From: Auanema rhodensis
Taxonomy: Eukaryota > Nematoda > Chromadorea > Rhabditida > Rhabditidae
NCBI GenBank assembly: GCA_964057225.1
Contig: OZ059894.1
Location: 24,582,476-24,646,475 of the forward strand
Length of the DNA stretch: 64,000 nucleotides
Direction: 5' to 3'
A model generated the notes under the pieces. The model saw only the letters and a program-made list of their open reading frames with translations, ran no database searches and was not told the origin of the DNA. Shown in pieces: positions 41,001 through 55,400 of the stretch. A program made the translations under genes and the position numbers. Each line of letters opens with the position of its first letter. Positions within the stretch are counted from its first letter, which is position 1.

Positions 41001-41210
41001 ACGTGATGTGCACTTGGTATGTAACTCGCTTCACGTGAAAGATAAAGAGATGCGGTTTTCAAAATTAGATTCCCCATGTCCATATTAGTCTAAAAACAAA
41101 TTTTTATTGATATTGGTGCATGGTAACCATGACTTTGAAATTTACGTGAACTTTAATTTATGCTAATTAAATGTACACGTGATGTGCACTTGGTATGTAA
41201 CTCGCTTCAC
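37931..41210 (+). repeat. 12-monomer offset duplication (2112 bp)
   Basis: Positions 37931-39098 match 40043-41210 at 2112 bp spacing. Markers in order are TTTATGG, CACTTGAAAG, TTTATTCTTATT (38341 and 40453), TTAATTAATGC (38513 and 40625), CACATGAAAG, and CCATTTTAG (38617 and 40729). The only mismatch I noticed is CATGATAACC near 40419. Between the two copies lies material with CACGCGATG and AACTAATTTTTA like the 22-mer. Confidence 0.85.
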
Positions 41211-44200
41211 ATGAAAGATAAAGAGATGCGGTTTTCAAAATTAGATTCCCCATGTCCATATTAGTCTAAAAACAAAGTTTTATTGATATTGGTTCATGGT
41301 AACCATGACTTTGAAATTTACGTGAACTTTAATTTATGCTAATTAAATGTACACGTGATGTGCACTTGGTATGTAACTCGCTTCACGTGAAAGATAAAGA
41401 GATGCGGTTTTCAAAATTAGATTCCCCATGTCCATATTAGTCTAAAAACAAATTTTTATTGATATTGGTTCATGGTAACCATGACTTTGAAATTTACGTG
41501 AACTTTAATTTATGCTAATTAAATGTACACGTGATGTGCACTTGGTATGTAACTCGCTTCACGTGAAAGATAAAGAGATGCGGTTTTCAAAATTAGATTC
41601 CCCATGTCCATATTAGTCTAAAAACAAATTTTTATTGATATTGGTTCATGGTAACCATGACTTTGAAATTTACGTGAACTTTAATTTATGCTAATTAAAT
41701 GTACACGTGATGTGCACTTGGTATGTAACTCGCTTCACGTGAAAGATAAAGAGATGCGGTTTTCAAAATTAGATTCCCCATGTCCATATTAGTCTAAAAA
41801 CAAATTTTTATTGATATTGGTGCATGGTAACCATGACTTTGAAATTTACGTGAACTTTAATTTATGCTAATTAAATGTACACGTGATGTGCACTTGGTAT
41901 GTAACTCGCTTCACATGAAAGATAAAGAGATGCGGTTTTCAAAATTAGATTCCCCATGTCCATATTAGTCTAAAAACAAATTTTTATTGATATTGGTTCA
42001 TGGTAACCATGACTTTGAAATTTACGTGAACTTTAATTTATGCTAATTAAATGTACACGTGATGTGCACTTGGTATGTAACTCGCTTCACGTGAAAGATA
42101 AAGAGATGCGGTTTTCAAAATTAGATTCCCCATGTCCATATTAGTCTAAAAACAAATTTTTATTGATATTGGTGCATGGTAACCATGACTTTGAAATTTA
42201 CGTGAACTTTAATTTATGCTAATTAAATGTACACGTGATGTGCCCTTGGTATGTAACTCGCTTCACGTGAAAGATAAAGAGATGCGGTTTTCAAAATGAG
42301 ATTCCTCATGTCCATATTAGTCTAAAAACAAATTTTTAGTGATATTGGTGCATGGTAACCATGACTTTGAAATTTACGTGAACTTTAATTTATGCTAATT
42401 AAATGTACACGTGATGTGCACTTGGTATGTAACTCGCTTCACGTGAAAGATAAAGAGATGCGGTTTTCAAAATTAGATTCCCCATGTCCATATTAGTCTA
42501 AAAACAAATTTTTATTGATATTGGTGCATGGTAACCATGACTTTGAAATTTACGTGAACTTTAATTTATGCTAATTAAATGTACACGTGATGTGCCCTTG
42601 GTATGTAACTCGCTTCACGTGAAAGATAAAGAGATGCGGTTTTCAAAATGAGATTCCTCATGTCCATATTAGTCTAAAAACAAATTTTTAGTGATATTGG
42701 TGCATGGTAACCATGACTTTGAAATTTACGTGAACTTTAATTTATGCTAATTAAATGTACACGTGATGTGCACTTGGTATGTAACTCGCTTCACGTGAAA
42801 GATAAAGAGATGCGGTTTTCAAAATTAGATTCCCCATGTCCATTTTAGTCTAAAAACAAATTTTTATTGATATTGGTTCATGGTAACCATGACTTTGAAA
42901 TTTACGTGAACTTTAATTTATGCTAATTAAATGTACACGTGATGTGCACTTGGTATGTAACTCGCTTCACGTGAAAGATAAAGAGATGCGGTTTTCAAAA
43001 TTAGATTCCCCATGTCCATATTAGTCTAAAAACAAATTTTTAGTGATATTGGTGCATGGTAACCATGACTTTGAAATTTACGTGAACTTTAATTTATGCT
43101 AATTAAATGTACACGTGATGTGCACTTGGTATGTAACTCGCTTCACGTGAAAGATAAAGAGATGCGGTTTTCAAAATGAGATTCCTCATGTCCATATTAG
43201 TCTAAAAACAAATTTTTAGTGATATTGGTGCATGGTAACCATGACTTTGAAATTTACGTGAACTTTAATTTATGCTAATTAAATGTACACGTGATGTGCA
43301 CTTGGTATGTAACTCGCTTCACGTGAAAGATAAAGAGATGCGGTTTTCAAAATTAGATTCCCCATGTCCATATTAGTCTAAAAACAAATTTTTATTGATA
43401 TTGGTGCATGGTAACCATGACTTTGAAATTTACGTGAACTTTAATTTATGCTAATTAAATGTACACGTGATGTGCCCTTGGTATGTAACTCGCTTCACGT
43501 GAAAGATAAAGAGATGCGGTTTTCAAAATGAGATTCCTCATGTCCATATTAGTCTAAAAACAAATTTTTAGTGATATTGGTGCATGGTAACCATGACTTT
43601 GAAATTTACGTGAACTTTAATTTATGCTAATTAAATGTACACGTGATGTGCACTTGGTATGTAACTCGCTTCACGTGAAAGATAAAGAGATGCGGTTTTC
43701 AAAATTAGATTCCTCATGTCCATATTAGTCTAAAAACAAATTTTTAGTGATATTGGTGCATGGTAACCATGACTTTGAAATTTACGTGAACTTTAATTTA
43801 TGCTAATTAAATGTACACGTGATGTGCACTTGGTATGTAACTCGCTTCACGTGAAAGATAAAGAGATGCGGTTTTCAAAATTAGATTCCCCATGTCCATA
43901 TTAGTCTAAAAACAAATTTTTATTGATATTGGTGCATGGTAACCATGACTTTGAAATTTACGTGAACTTTAATTTATGCTAATTAAATGTACACGTGATG
44001 TGCCCTTGGTATGTAACTCGCTTCACGTGAAAGATAAAGAGATGCGGTTTTCAAAATGAGATTCCTCATGTCCATATTAGTCTAAAAACAAATTTTTAGT
44101 GATATTGGTGCATGGTAACCATGACTTTGAAATTTACGTGAACTTTAATTTATGCTAATTAAATGTACACGTGATGTGCACTTGGTATGTAACTCGCTTC

Positions 44201-45082
44201 ACGTGAAAGATAAAGAGATGCGGTTTTCAAAATTAGATTCCCCATGTCCATTTTAGTCTAAAAACAAATTTTTATTGATATTGGTTCATGGTAACCATGA
44301 CTTTGAAATTTACGTGAACTTTAATTTATGCTAATTAAATGTACACGTGATGTGCACTTGGTATGTAACTCGCTTCACGTGAAAGATAAAGAGATGCGGT
44401 TTTCAAAATTAGATTCCCCATGTCCATATTAGTCTAAAAACAAATTTTTATTGATATTGGTTTATGGTAACCATGACTTTGAAATTTACGTGAACTTTAA
44501 TTTATGCTAATTAAATGTACACGTGATGTGCACTTGGTATGTAATTCGCTTCACGTGAAAGATAAAGAGATGCGGTTTTCAAAATTAGATTCCCCATGTC
44601 CATATTAGTCTAAAAACAAATTTTTATTGATATTGGTGCATGGTAACCATGACTTTGAAATTTACGTGAACTTTAATTTATGCTAATTAAATGTACACGT
44701 GATGTGCACTTGGTATGTAACTCGCTTCACTTGAAAGATAAAGAGATGCGGTTTTCAAAATTAGATTCCCCATGTCCATATTAGTCTAAAAACAAATTTT
44801 TATTGATATTGGTTCATGGTAACCATGACTTTGAAATTTACGTGAACTTTAATTTATGCTAATTAAATGTGCACGTGATGTGCACTTGGTATGTAACTCG
44901 CTTCACGTGAAAGATAAAGAGATGCGGTTTTCAAAATTAGATTCCCCATGTCCATATTAGTCTAAAAACAAATTTTTATTGATATTGGTGCATGGTAACC
45001 ATGACTTTGAAATTTACGTGAACTTTAATTTATGCTAATTAAATGTACACGTGATGTGCACTTGGTATGTAACTCGCTTCAC
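41108..45082 (+). repeat. 4-kb block, copy 1 of a 40-monomer spaced duplication
   Basis: About 3975 bp here recur at 48148-52122, exactly 7040 bp (40 monomers) away. Shared markers include CACATG at about 41209 and 41911, the TGCCCTTGG - AAAATGAGATTCCTC - TTTTTAGTGAT combination (from 42241, 42593, 43473 and 44001), CCATTTTAG (42840 and 44250), GTAATTCGC (44541) and ATGTGCACGTG (44869). Two differences were seen: AAAGTTTTA near 41276 here, and TTTTTGCT near 48904 in the other copy. The block contains short internal 2- to 5-monomer repeats of the TTAGTGAT form. Confidence 0.9.
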
Positions 45083-48000
45083 ATGAAAGATAAAGAGATG
45101 CGGTTTTCAAAATTAGATTCCCCATGTCCATATTAGTCTAAAAACAAATTTTTATTGATATTGGTTCATGGTAACCATGACTTTGAAATTTACGTGAACT
45201 TTAATTTATGCTAATTAAATGTACACGTGATGTGCACTTGGTATGTAACTCGCTTCACGTGAAAGATAAAGAGATGCGGTTTTCAAAATTAGATTCCCCA
45301 TGTCCATATTAGTCTAAAAACAAATTTTTATTGATATTGGTGCATGGTAACCATGACTTTGAAATTTACGTGAACTTTAATTTATGCTAATTAAATGTAC
45401 ACGTGATGTGCCCTTGGTATGTAACTCGCTTCACGTGAAAGATAAAGAGATGCGGTTTTCAAAATTAAATTTCCCATGTCCATATTAGTCTAAAAACAAA
45501 TTTTTATTGATATTGGTGCATGGTAACCATGACTTTGAAATTTACGTGAACTTTAATTTATGCTAATTAAATGTACACGTGATGTGCACTTGGTATGTAA
45601 CTCGCTTCACGTGAAAGATAAAGAGATGCGGTTTTCATAATTAGATTCCCCATGTCCATATTAGTCTAAAAACAATTTTTTTTCGATATTGGTTCATGGT
45701 AACCATGACTTTGAAATTTACGTGAACTTTAATTTATGCTAATTGAATGTACACGTGATGTGCACTTGGTATGTAACTCGCTTCACGTGAAAGATAAACA
45801 GATGCGGTTTTCAAAATTAGATTCCCCATTTCCATATTAGTCTAAAAACAAATTTTTATTAATATTGGTTCATGGTAACCATGACTTTGAAATTTACGTG
45901 AACTTTAATTTATGCTAATTAAATGTACACGTGATGTGCACTTGGTATGTAACTCGCTTCACATGAAAGATAAAGAGATGCGGTTTTCAAAATTAGATTC
46001 CCCATGTCCATATTAGTCTAAAAACAAATTTTTATTGATATTGGTTTATGGTAACCATGACTTTGAAATTTACGTGAACTTTAATTTATGCTAATTAAAT
46101 GTACACGTGATGTGCACTTGGTATGTAACTCGCTTCACGTGAAAGATAAAGAGATGCGGTTTTCAAAATTAGATTCCCCATGTCCATATTAGTCTAAAAA
46201 CAAATTTTTATTGATATTGGTGCATGGTAACCATGACTTTGAAATTTACGTGAACTTTAATTTATGCTAATTAAATGTACACGTGATGTGCACTTGGTAT
46301 GTAACTCGCTTCACTTGAAAGATAAAGAGATGCGGTTTTCAAAATTAGATTCCCCATGTCCATATTAGTCTAAAAACAAATTTTTATTGATATTGGTTCA
46401 TGGTAACCATGACTTTGAAATTTACGTGAACTTTAATTTATGCTAATTAAATGTACACGTGATGTGCACTTGGTATGTAACTCGCTTCACGTGAAAGATA
46501 AAGAGATGCGGTTTTCAAAATTAGATTCCCCATGTCCATATTAGTCTAAAAACAAATTTTTATTGATATTGGTGCATGGTAACCATGACTTTGAAATTTA
46601 CGTGAACTTTAATTTATGCTAATTAAATGTACACGTGATGTGCACTTGGTATGTAACTCGCTTCACTTGAAAGATAAAGAGATGCGGTTTTCAAAATTAG
46701 ATTCCCCATGTCCATATTAGTCTAAAAACAAATTTTTATTGATATTGGTTCATGGTAACCATGACTTTGAAATTTACGTGAACTTTAATTTATGCTAATT
46801 AAATGTACACGTGATGTGCACTTGGTATGTAACTCGCTTCACGTGAAAGATAAAGAGATGCGGTTTTCAAAATTAGATTCCCCATGTCCATATTAGTCTA
46901 AAAACAAATTTTTATTGATATTGGTTCATGGTAACCATGACTTTGAAATTTACGTGAACTTTAATTTATGCTAATTAAATGTACACGTGATGTGCACTTG
47001 GTATGTAACTCGCTTCACGTGAAAGATAAAGAGATGCGGTTTTCAAAATTAGATTCCCCATGTCCATATTAGTCTAAAAACTAATTTTTATTGATATTGG
47101 TTTATGGTAACCATGACTTTGAAATTTACGTGAACTTTAATTTATGCTAATTAAATGTACACGTGATGTGCACTTGGTATGTAACTCGCTTCACGTGAAA
47201 GATAAAGAGATGCGGTTTTCAAAATTAGATTCCCCATGTCCATATTAGTCTAAAAACAAATTTTTATTGATATTGGTGCATGGTAACCATGACTTTGAAA
47301 TTTACGTGAACTTTAATTTATGCTAATTAAATGTACACGTGATGTGCACTTGGTATGTAACTCGCTTCACTTGAAAGATAAAGAGATGCGGTTTTCAAAA
47401 TTAGATTCCCCATGTCCATATTAGTCTAAAAACAAATTTTTATTGATATTGGTTCATGGTAACCATGACTTTGAAATTTACGTGAACTTTAATTTATGCT
47501 AATTAAATGTACACGTGATGTGCACTTGGTATGTAACTCGCTTCACGTGAAAGATAAAGAGATGCGGTTTTCAAAATTAGATTCCCCATGTCCATATTAG
47601 TCTAAAAACAAATTTTTATTGATATTGGTGCATGGTAACCATGACTTTGAAATTTACGTGAACTTTAATTTATGCTAATTAAATGTACACGTGATGTGCA
47701 CTTGGTATGTAACTCGCTTCACTTGAAAGATAAAGAGATGCGGTTTTCAAAATTAGATTCCCCATGTCCATATTAGTCTAAAAACAAATTTTTATTGATA
47801 TTGGTTCATGGTAACCATGACTTTGAAATTTACGTGAACTTTAATTTATGCTAATTAAATGTACACGTGATGTGCACTTGGTATGTAACTCGCTTCACGT
47901 GAAAGATAAAGAGATGCGGTTTTCAAAATTAGATTCCCCATGTCCATATTAGTCTAAAAACAAATTTTTATTGATATTGGTGCATGGTAACCATGACTTT

Positions 48001-48147
48001 GAAATTTACGTGAACTTTAATTTATGCTAATTAAATGTACACGTGATGTGCACTTGGTATGTAACTCGCTTCACATGAAAGATAAAGAGATGCGGTTTTC
48101 AAAATGAGATTCCTCATGTCCATATTAGTCTAAAAACAAATTTTTAG
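45083..48147 (+). repeat. Spacer between the 4-kb copies, with alternating monomers
   Basis: This segment separates the two 4-kb blocks and is itself satellite. It opens with one copy of the AAATTTCCC - TTCATAATTAG - AATTTTTTTTCG - AATTGAATG - GATAAACAG - CCATTTCC - TTAATATT series (45459-45870). From about 46.1 to 48.0 kb CACGTG/TGCATGG monomers tend to alternate with CACTTG/TTCATGG monomers, giving a 352-bp dimer pattern interrupted once near 46.9-47.1 kb. Confidence 0.75.
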
Positions 48148-51100
48148 TGATATTGGTGCATGGTAACCATGACTTTGAAATTTACGTGAACTTTAATTTA
48201 TGCTAATTAAATGTACACGTGATGTGCACTTGGTATGTAACTCGCTTCACATGAAAGATAAAGAGATGCGGTTTTCAAAATTAGATTCCCCATGTCCATA
48301 TTAGTCTAAAAACAAATTTTTATTGATATTGGTTCATGGTAACCATGACTTTGAAATTTACGTGAACTTTAATTTATGCTAATTAAATGTACACGTGATG
48401 TGCACTTGGTATGTAACTCGCTTCACGTGAAAGATAAAGAGATGCGGTTTTCAAAATTAGATTCCCCATGTCCATATTAGTCTAAAAACAAATTTTTATT
48501 GATATTGGTTCATGGTAACCATGACTTTGAAATTTACGTGAACTTTAATTTATGCTAATTAAATGTACACGTGATGTGCACTTGGTATGTAACTCGCTTC
48601 ACGTGAAAGATAAAGAGATGCGGTTTTCAAAATTAGATTCCCCATGTCCATATTAGTCTAAAAACAAATTTTTATTGATATTGGTTCATGGTAACCATGA
48701 CTTTGAAATTTACGTGAACTTTAATTTATGCTAATTAAATGTACACGTGATGTGCACTTGGTATGTAACTCGCTTCACGTGAAAGATAAAGAGATGCGGT
48801 TTTCAAAATTAGATTCCCCATGTCCATATTAGTCTAAAAACAAATTTTTATTGATATTGGTGCATGGTAACCATGACTTTGAAATTTACGTGAACTTTAA
48901 TTTTTGCTAATTAAATGTACACGTGATGTGCACTTGGTATGTAACTCGCTTCACATGAAAGATAAAGAGATGCGGTTTTCAAAATTAGATTCCCCATGTC
49001 CATATTAGTCTAAAAACAAATTTTTATTGATATTGGTTCATGGTAACCATGACTTTGAAATTTACGTGAACTTTAATTTATGCTAATTAAATGTACACGT
49101 GATGTGCACTTGGTATGTAACTCGCTTCACGTGAAAGATAAAGAGATGCGGTTTTCAAAATTAGATTCCCCATGTCCATATTAGTCTAAAAACAAATTTT
49201 TATTGATATTGGTGCATGGTAACCATGACTTTGAAATTTACGTGAACTTTAATTTATGCTAATTAAATGTACACGTGATGTGCCCTTGGTATGTAACTCG
49301 CTTCACGTGAAAGATAAAGAGATGCGGTTTTCAAAATGAGATTCCTCATGTCCATATTAGTCTAAAAACAAATTTTTAGTGATATTGGTGCATGGTAACC
49401 ATGACTTTGAAATTTACGTGAACTTTAATTTATGCTAATTAAATGTACACGTGATGTGCACTTGGTATGTAACTCGCTTCACGTGAAAGATAAAGAGATG
49501 CGGTTTTCAAAATTAGATTCCCCATGTCCATATTAGTCTAAAAACAAATTTTTATTGATATTGGTGCATGGTAACCATGACTTTGAAATTTACGTGAACT
49601 TTAATTTATGCTAATTAAATGTACACGTGATGTGCCCTTGGTATGTAACTCGCTTCACGTGAAAGATAAAGAGATGCGGTTTTCAAAATGAGATTCCTCA
49701 TGTCCATATTAGTCTAAAAACAAATTTTTAGTGATATTGGTGCATGGTAACCATGACTTTGAAATTTACGTGAACTTTAATTTATGCTAATTAAATGTAC
49801 ACGTGATGTGCACTTGGTATGTAACTCGCTTCACGTGAAAGATAAAGAGATGCGGTTTTCAAAATTAGATTCCCCATGTCCATTTTAGTCTAAAAACAAA
49901 TTTTTATTGATATTGGTTCATGGTAACCATGACTTTGAAATTTACGTGAACTTTAATTTATGCTAATTAAATGTACACGTGATGTGCACTTGGTATGTAA
50001 CTCGCTTCACGTGAAAGATAAAGAGATGCGGTTTTCAAAATTAGATTCCCCATGTCCATATTAGTCTAAAAACAAATTTTTAGTGATATTGGTGCATGGT
50101 AACCATGACTTTGAAATTTACGTGAACTTTAATTTATGCTAATTAAATGTACACGTGATGTGCACTTGGTATGTAACTCGCTTCACGTGAAAGATAAAGA
50201 GATGCGGTTTTCAAAATGAGATTCCTCATGTCCATATTAGTCTAAAAACAAATTTTTAGTGATATTGGTGCATGGTAACCATGACTTTGAAATTTACGTG
50301 AACTTTAATTTATGCTAATTAAATGTACACGTGATGTGCACTTGGTATGTAACTCGCTTCACGTGAAAGATAAAGAGATGCGGTTTTCAAAATTAGATTC
50401 CCCATGTCCATATTAGTCTAAAAACAAATTTTTATTGATATTGGTGCATGGTAACCATGACTTTGAAATTTACGTGAACTTTAATTTATGCTAATTAAAT
50501 GTACACGTGATGTGCCCTTGGTATGTAACTCGCTTCACGTGAAAGATAAAGAGATGCGGTTTTCAAAATGAGATTCCTCATGTCCATATTAGTCTAAAAA
50601 CAAATTTTTAGTGATATTGGTGCATGGTAACCATGACTTTGAAATTTACGTGAACTTTAATTTATGCTAATTAAATGTACACGTGATGTGCACTTGGTAT
50701 GTAACTCGCTTCACGTGAAAGATAAAGAGATGCGGTTTTCAAAATTAGATTCCTCATGTCCATATTAGTCTAAAAACAAATTTTTAGTGATATTGGTGCA
50801 TGGTAACCATGACTTTGAAATTTACGTGAACTTTAATTTATGCTAATTAAATGTACACGTGATGTGCACTTGGTATGTAACTCGCTTCACGTGAAAGATA
50901 AAGAGATGCGGTTTTCAAAATTAGATTCCCCATGTCCATATTAGTCTAAAAACAAATTTTTATTGATATTGGTGCATGGTAACCATGACTTTGAAATTTA
51001 CGTGAACTTTAATTTATGCTAATTAAATGTACACGTGATGTGCCCTTGGTATGTAACTCGCTTCACGTGAAAGATAAAGAGATGCGGTTTTCAAAATGAG

Positions 51101-52122
51101 ATTCCTCATGTCCATATTAGTCTAAAAACAAATTTTTAGTGATATTGGTGCATGGTAACCATGACTTTGAAATTTACGTGAACTTTAATTTATGCTAATT
51201 AAATGTACACGTGATGTGCACTTGGTATGTAACTCGCTTCACGTGAAAGATAAAGAGATGCGGTTTTCAAAATTAGATTCCCCATGTCCATTTTAGTCTA
51301 AAAACAAATTTTTATTGATATTGGTTCATGGTAACCATGACTTTGAAATTTACGTGAACTTTAATTTATGCTAATTAAATGTACACGTGATGTGCACTTG
51401 GTATGTAACTCGCTTCACGTGAAAGATAAAGAGATGCGGTTTTCAAAATTAGATTCCCCATGTCCATATTAGTCTAAAAACAAATTTTTATTGATATTGG
51501 TTTATGGTAACCATGACTTTGAAATTTACGTGAACTTTAATTTATGCTAATTAAATGTACACGTGATGTGCACTTGGTATGTAATTCGCTTCACGTGAAA
51601 GATAAAGAGATGCGGTTTTCAAAATTAGATTCCCCATGTCCATATTAGTCTAAAAACAAATTTTTATTGATATTGGTGCATGGTAACCATGACTTTGAAA
51701 TTTACGTGAACTTTAATTTATGCTAATTAAATGTACACGTGATGTGCACTTGGTATGTAACTCGCTTCACTTGAAAGATAAAGAGATGCGGTTTTCAAAA
51801 TTAGATTCCCCATGTCCATATTAGTCTAAAAACAAATTTTTATTGATATTGGTTCATGGTAACCATGACTTTGAAATTTACGTGAACTTTAATTTATGCT
51901 AATTAAATGTGCACGTGATGTGCACTTGGTATGTAACTCGCTTCACGTGAAAGATAAAGAGATGCGGTTTTCAAAATTAGATTCCCCATGTCCATATTAG
52001 TCTAAAAACAAATTTTTATTGATATTGGTGCATGGTAACCATGACTTTGAAATTTACGTGAACTTTAATTTATGCTAATTAAATGTACACGTGATGTGCA
52101 CTTGGTATGTAACTCGCTTCAC
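48148..52122 (+). repeat. 4-kb block, copy 2 of a 40-monomer spaced duplication
   Basis: This block matches 41108-45082. TGCCCTTGG is at 49281, 49633, 50513 and 51041; CCATTTTAG at 49880 and 51290; GTAATTCGC at 51581; ATGTGCACGTG at 51909. It is bounded on the left by TTAGTGAT (48147) where copy 1 has TTATTGAT, and on the right by CACTTG where copy 1 has CACATG. The copies are not adjacent: about 3 kb of other satellite lies between them, so either a roughly 7-kb unit was duplicated and later partly overwritten, or the block was copied by conversion. Confidence 0.9.
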
Positions 52123-52440
52123 TTGAAAGATAAAGAGATGCGGTTTTCAAAATTAGATTCCCCATGTCCATATTAGTCTAAAAACAAATTTTTATTGATA
52201 TTGGTTCATGGTAACCATGACTTTGAAATTTACGTGAACTTTAATTTATGCTAATTAAATGTGCACGTGATGTGCACTTGGTATGTAACTCGCTTCACGT
52301 GAAAGATAAAGAGATGCGGTTTTCAAAATTAGATTCCCCATGTCCATATTAGTCTAAAAACAAATTTTTATTGATATTGGTGCATGGTAACCATGACTTT
52401 GAAATTTACGTGAACTTTAATTTATGCTAATTAAATGTAC

Positions 52441-55400
52441 ACGTGATGTGCCCTTGGTATGTAACTCGCTTCACGTGAAAGATAAAGAGATGCGGTTTTC
52501 AAAATGAGATTCCTCATGTCCATATTAGTCTAAAAACAAATTTTTAGTGATATTGGTGCATGGTAACCATGACTTTAAAATTTACGTGAACTTTAATTTA
52601 TGCTAATTAAATGTACACGTGATGTGCACTTGGTATGTAACTCGCTTCACGTGAAAGATAAAGAGATGCGGTTTTCAAAATTAGATTCCCCATGTCCATA
52701 TTAGTCTAAAAACAAATTTTTATTGATATTGGTGCATGGTAACCATGACTTTGAAATTTACGTGAACTTTAATTTATGCTAATTAAATGTACACGTGATG
52801 TGCACTTGGTATGTAACTCGCTTCACGTGAAAGATAAAGAGATGCGGTTTTCAAAATTAAATTTCCCATGTCCATATTAGTCTAAAAACAAATTTTTATT
52901 GATATTGGTGCATGGTAACCATGACTTTGAAATTTACGTGAACTTTAATTTATGCTAATTAAATGTACACGTGATGTGCACTTGGTATGTAACTCGCTTC
53001 ACGTGAAAGATAAAGAGATGCGGTTTTCATAATTAGATTCCCCATGTCCATATTAGTCTAAAAACAATTTTTTTTCGATATTGGTTCATGGTAACCATGA
53101 CTTTGAAATTTACGTGAACTTTAATTAATGCTAATTGAATGTACACGTGATGTGCACTTGGTATGTAACTCGCTTCACGTGAAAGATAAACAGATGCGGT
53201 TTTCAAAATTAGATTCCCCATTTCCATATTAGTCTAAAAACAAATTTTTATTAATATTGGTTCATGGTAACCATGACTTTGAAATTTACGTGAACTTTAA
53301 TTTATGCTAATTAAATGTACACGTGATGTGCACTTGGTATGTAACTCGCTTCACATGAAAGATAAAGAGATGCGGTTTTCAAAATTAGATTCCCCATGTC
53401 CATATTAGTCTAAAAACAAATTTTTATTGATATTGGTTTATGGTAACCATGACTTTGAAATTTACGTGAACTTTAATTTATGCTAATTAAATGTACACGT
53501 GATGTGCACTTGGTATGTAACTCGCTTCACGTGAAAGATAAAGAGATGCGGTTTTCAAAATTAGATTCCCCATGTCCATATTAGTCTAAAAACAAATTTT
53601 TATTGATATTGGTGCATGGTAACCATGACTTTGAAATTTACGTGAACTTTAATTTATGCTAATTAAATGTACACGTGATGTGCACTTGGTATGTAACTCG
53701 CTTCACTTGAAAGATAAAGAGATGCGGTTTTCAAAATTAGATTCCCCATGTCCATATTAGTCTAAAAACAAATTTTTATTGATATTGGTTCATGGTAACC
53801 ATGACTTTGAAATTTACGTGAACTTTAATTTATGCTAATTAAATGTACACGTGATGTGCACTTGGTATGTAACTCGCTTCACGTGAAAGATAAAGAGATG
53901 CGGTTTTCAAAATTAGATTCCCCATGTCCATATTAGTCTAAAAACAAATTTTTATTGATATTGGTGCATGGTAACCATGACTTTGAAATTTACGTGAACT
54001 TTAATTTATGCTAATTAAATGTACACGTGATGTGCACTTGGTATGTAACTCGCTTCACATGAAAGATAAAGAGATGCGGTTTTCAAAATTAGATTCCCCA
54101 TGTCCATATTAGTCTAAAAACAAATTTTTATTGATATTGGTTCATGGTAACCATGACTTTGAAATTTACGTGAACTTTAATTTATGCTAATTAAATGTAC
54201 ACGTGATGTGCACTTGGTATGTAACTCGCTTCACGTGAAAGATAAAGAGATGCGGTTTTCAAAATTAGATTCCCCATGTCCATATTAGTCTAAAAACAAA
54301 TTTTTATTGATATTGGTGCATGGTAACCATGACTTTGAAATTTACGTGAACTTTAATTTATGCTAATTAAATGTACACGTGATGTGCCCTTGGTATGTAA
54401 CTCGCTTCACGTGAAAGATAAAGAGATGCGGTTTTCAAAATGAGATTCCTCATGTCCATATTAGTCTAAAAACAAATTTTTAGTGATATTGGTGCATGGT
54501 AACCATGACTTTGAAATTTACGTGAACTTTAATTTATGCTAATTAAATGTACACGTGATGTGCACTTGGTATGTAACTCGCTTCACGTGAAAGATAAAGA
54601 GATGCGGTTTTCAAAATTAGATTCCCCATGTCCATATTAGTCTAAAAACAAATTTTTATTGATATTGGTGCATGGTAACCATGACTTTGAAATTTACGTG
54701 AACTTTAATTTATGCTAATTAAATGTACACGTGATGTGCACTTGGTATGTAACTCGCTTCACGTGAAAGATAAAGAGATGCGGTTTTCAAAATTAAATTT
54801 CCCATGTCCATATTAGTCTAAAAACAAATTTTTATTGATATTGGTGCATGGTAACCATGACTTTGAAATTTACGTGAACTTTAATTTATGCTAATTAAAT
54901 GTACACGTGATGTGCACTTGGTATGTAACTCGCTTCACGTGAAAGATAAAGAGATGCGGTTTTCATAATTAGATTCCCCATGTCCATATTAGTCTAAAAA
55001 CAATTTTTTTTCGATATTGGTTCATGGTAACCATGACTTTGAAATTTACGTGAACTTTAATTTATGCTAATTGAATGTACACGTGATGTGCACTTGGTAT
55101 GTAACTCGCTTGACGTGAAAGATAAACAGATGCGGTTTTCAAAATTAGATTCCCCATTTCCATATTAGTCTAAAAACAAATTTTTATTAATATTGGTTCA
55201 TGGTAACCATGACTTTGAAATTTACGTGAACTTTAATTTATGCTAATTAAATGTACACGTGATGTGCACTTGGTATGTAACTCGCTTCACATGAAAGATA
55301 AAGAGATGCGGTTTTCAAAATTAAATTCCCCATGTCCATATTAGTCTAAAAACAAATTTTTATTGATATTGGTTCATGGTAACCATGACTTTGAAATTTA

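Noticed and set aside
53033-53227. Minus-strand open frame of 64 codons
   Set aside because: It lies wholly in satellite and exists because two substitutions in one variant monomer remove stops: A at 53127 turns TAA into TTA, and G at 53137 turns TAA into CAA (minus-strand reading). Sister copies at 55.1 and 56.3 kb lack the first change. No recognisable domain or coding signature is present.
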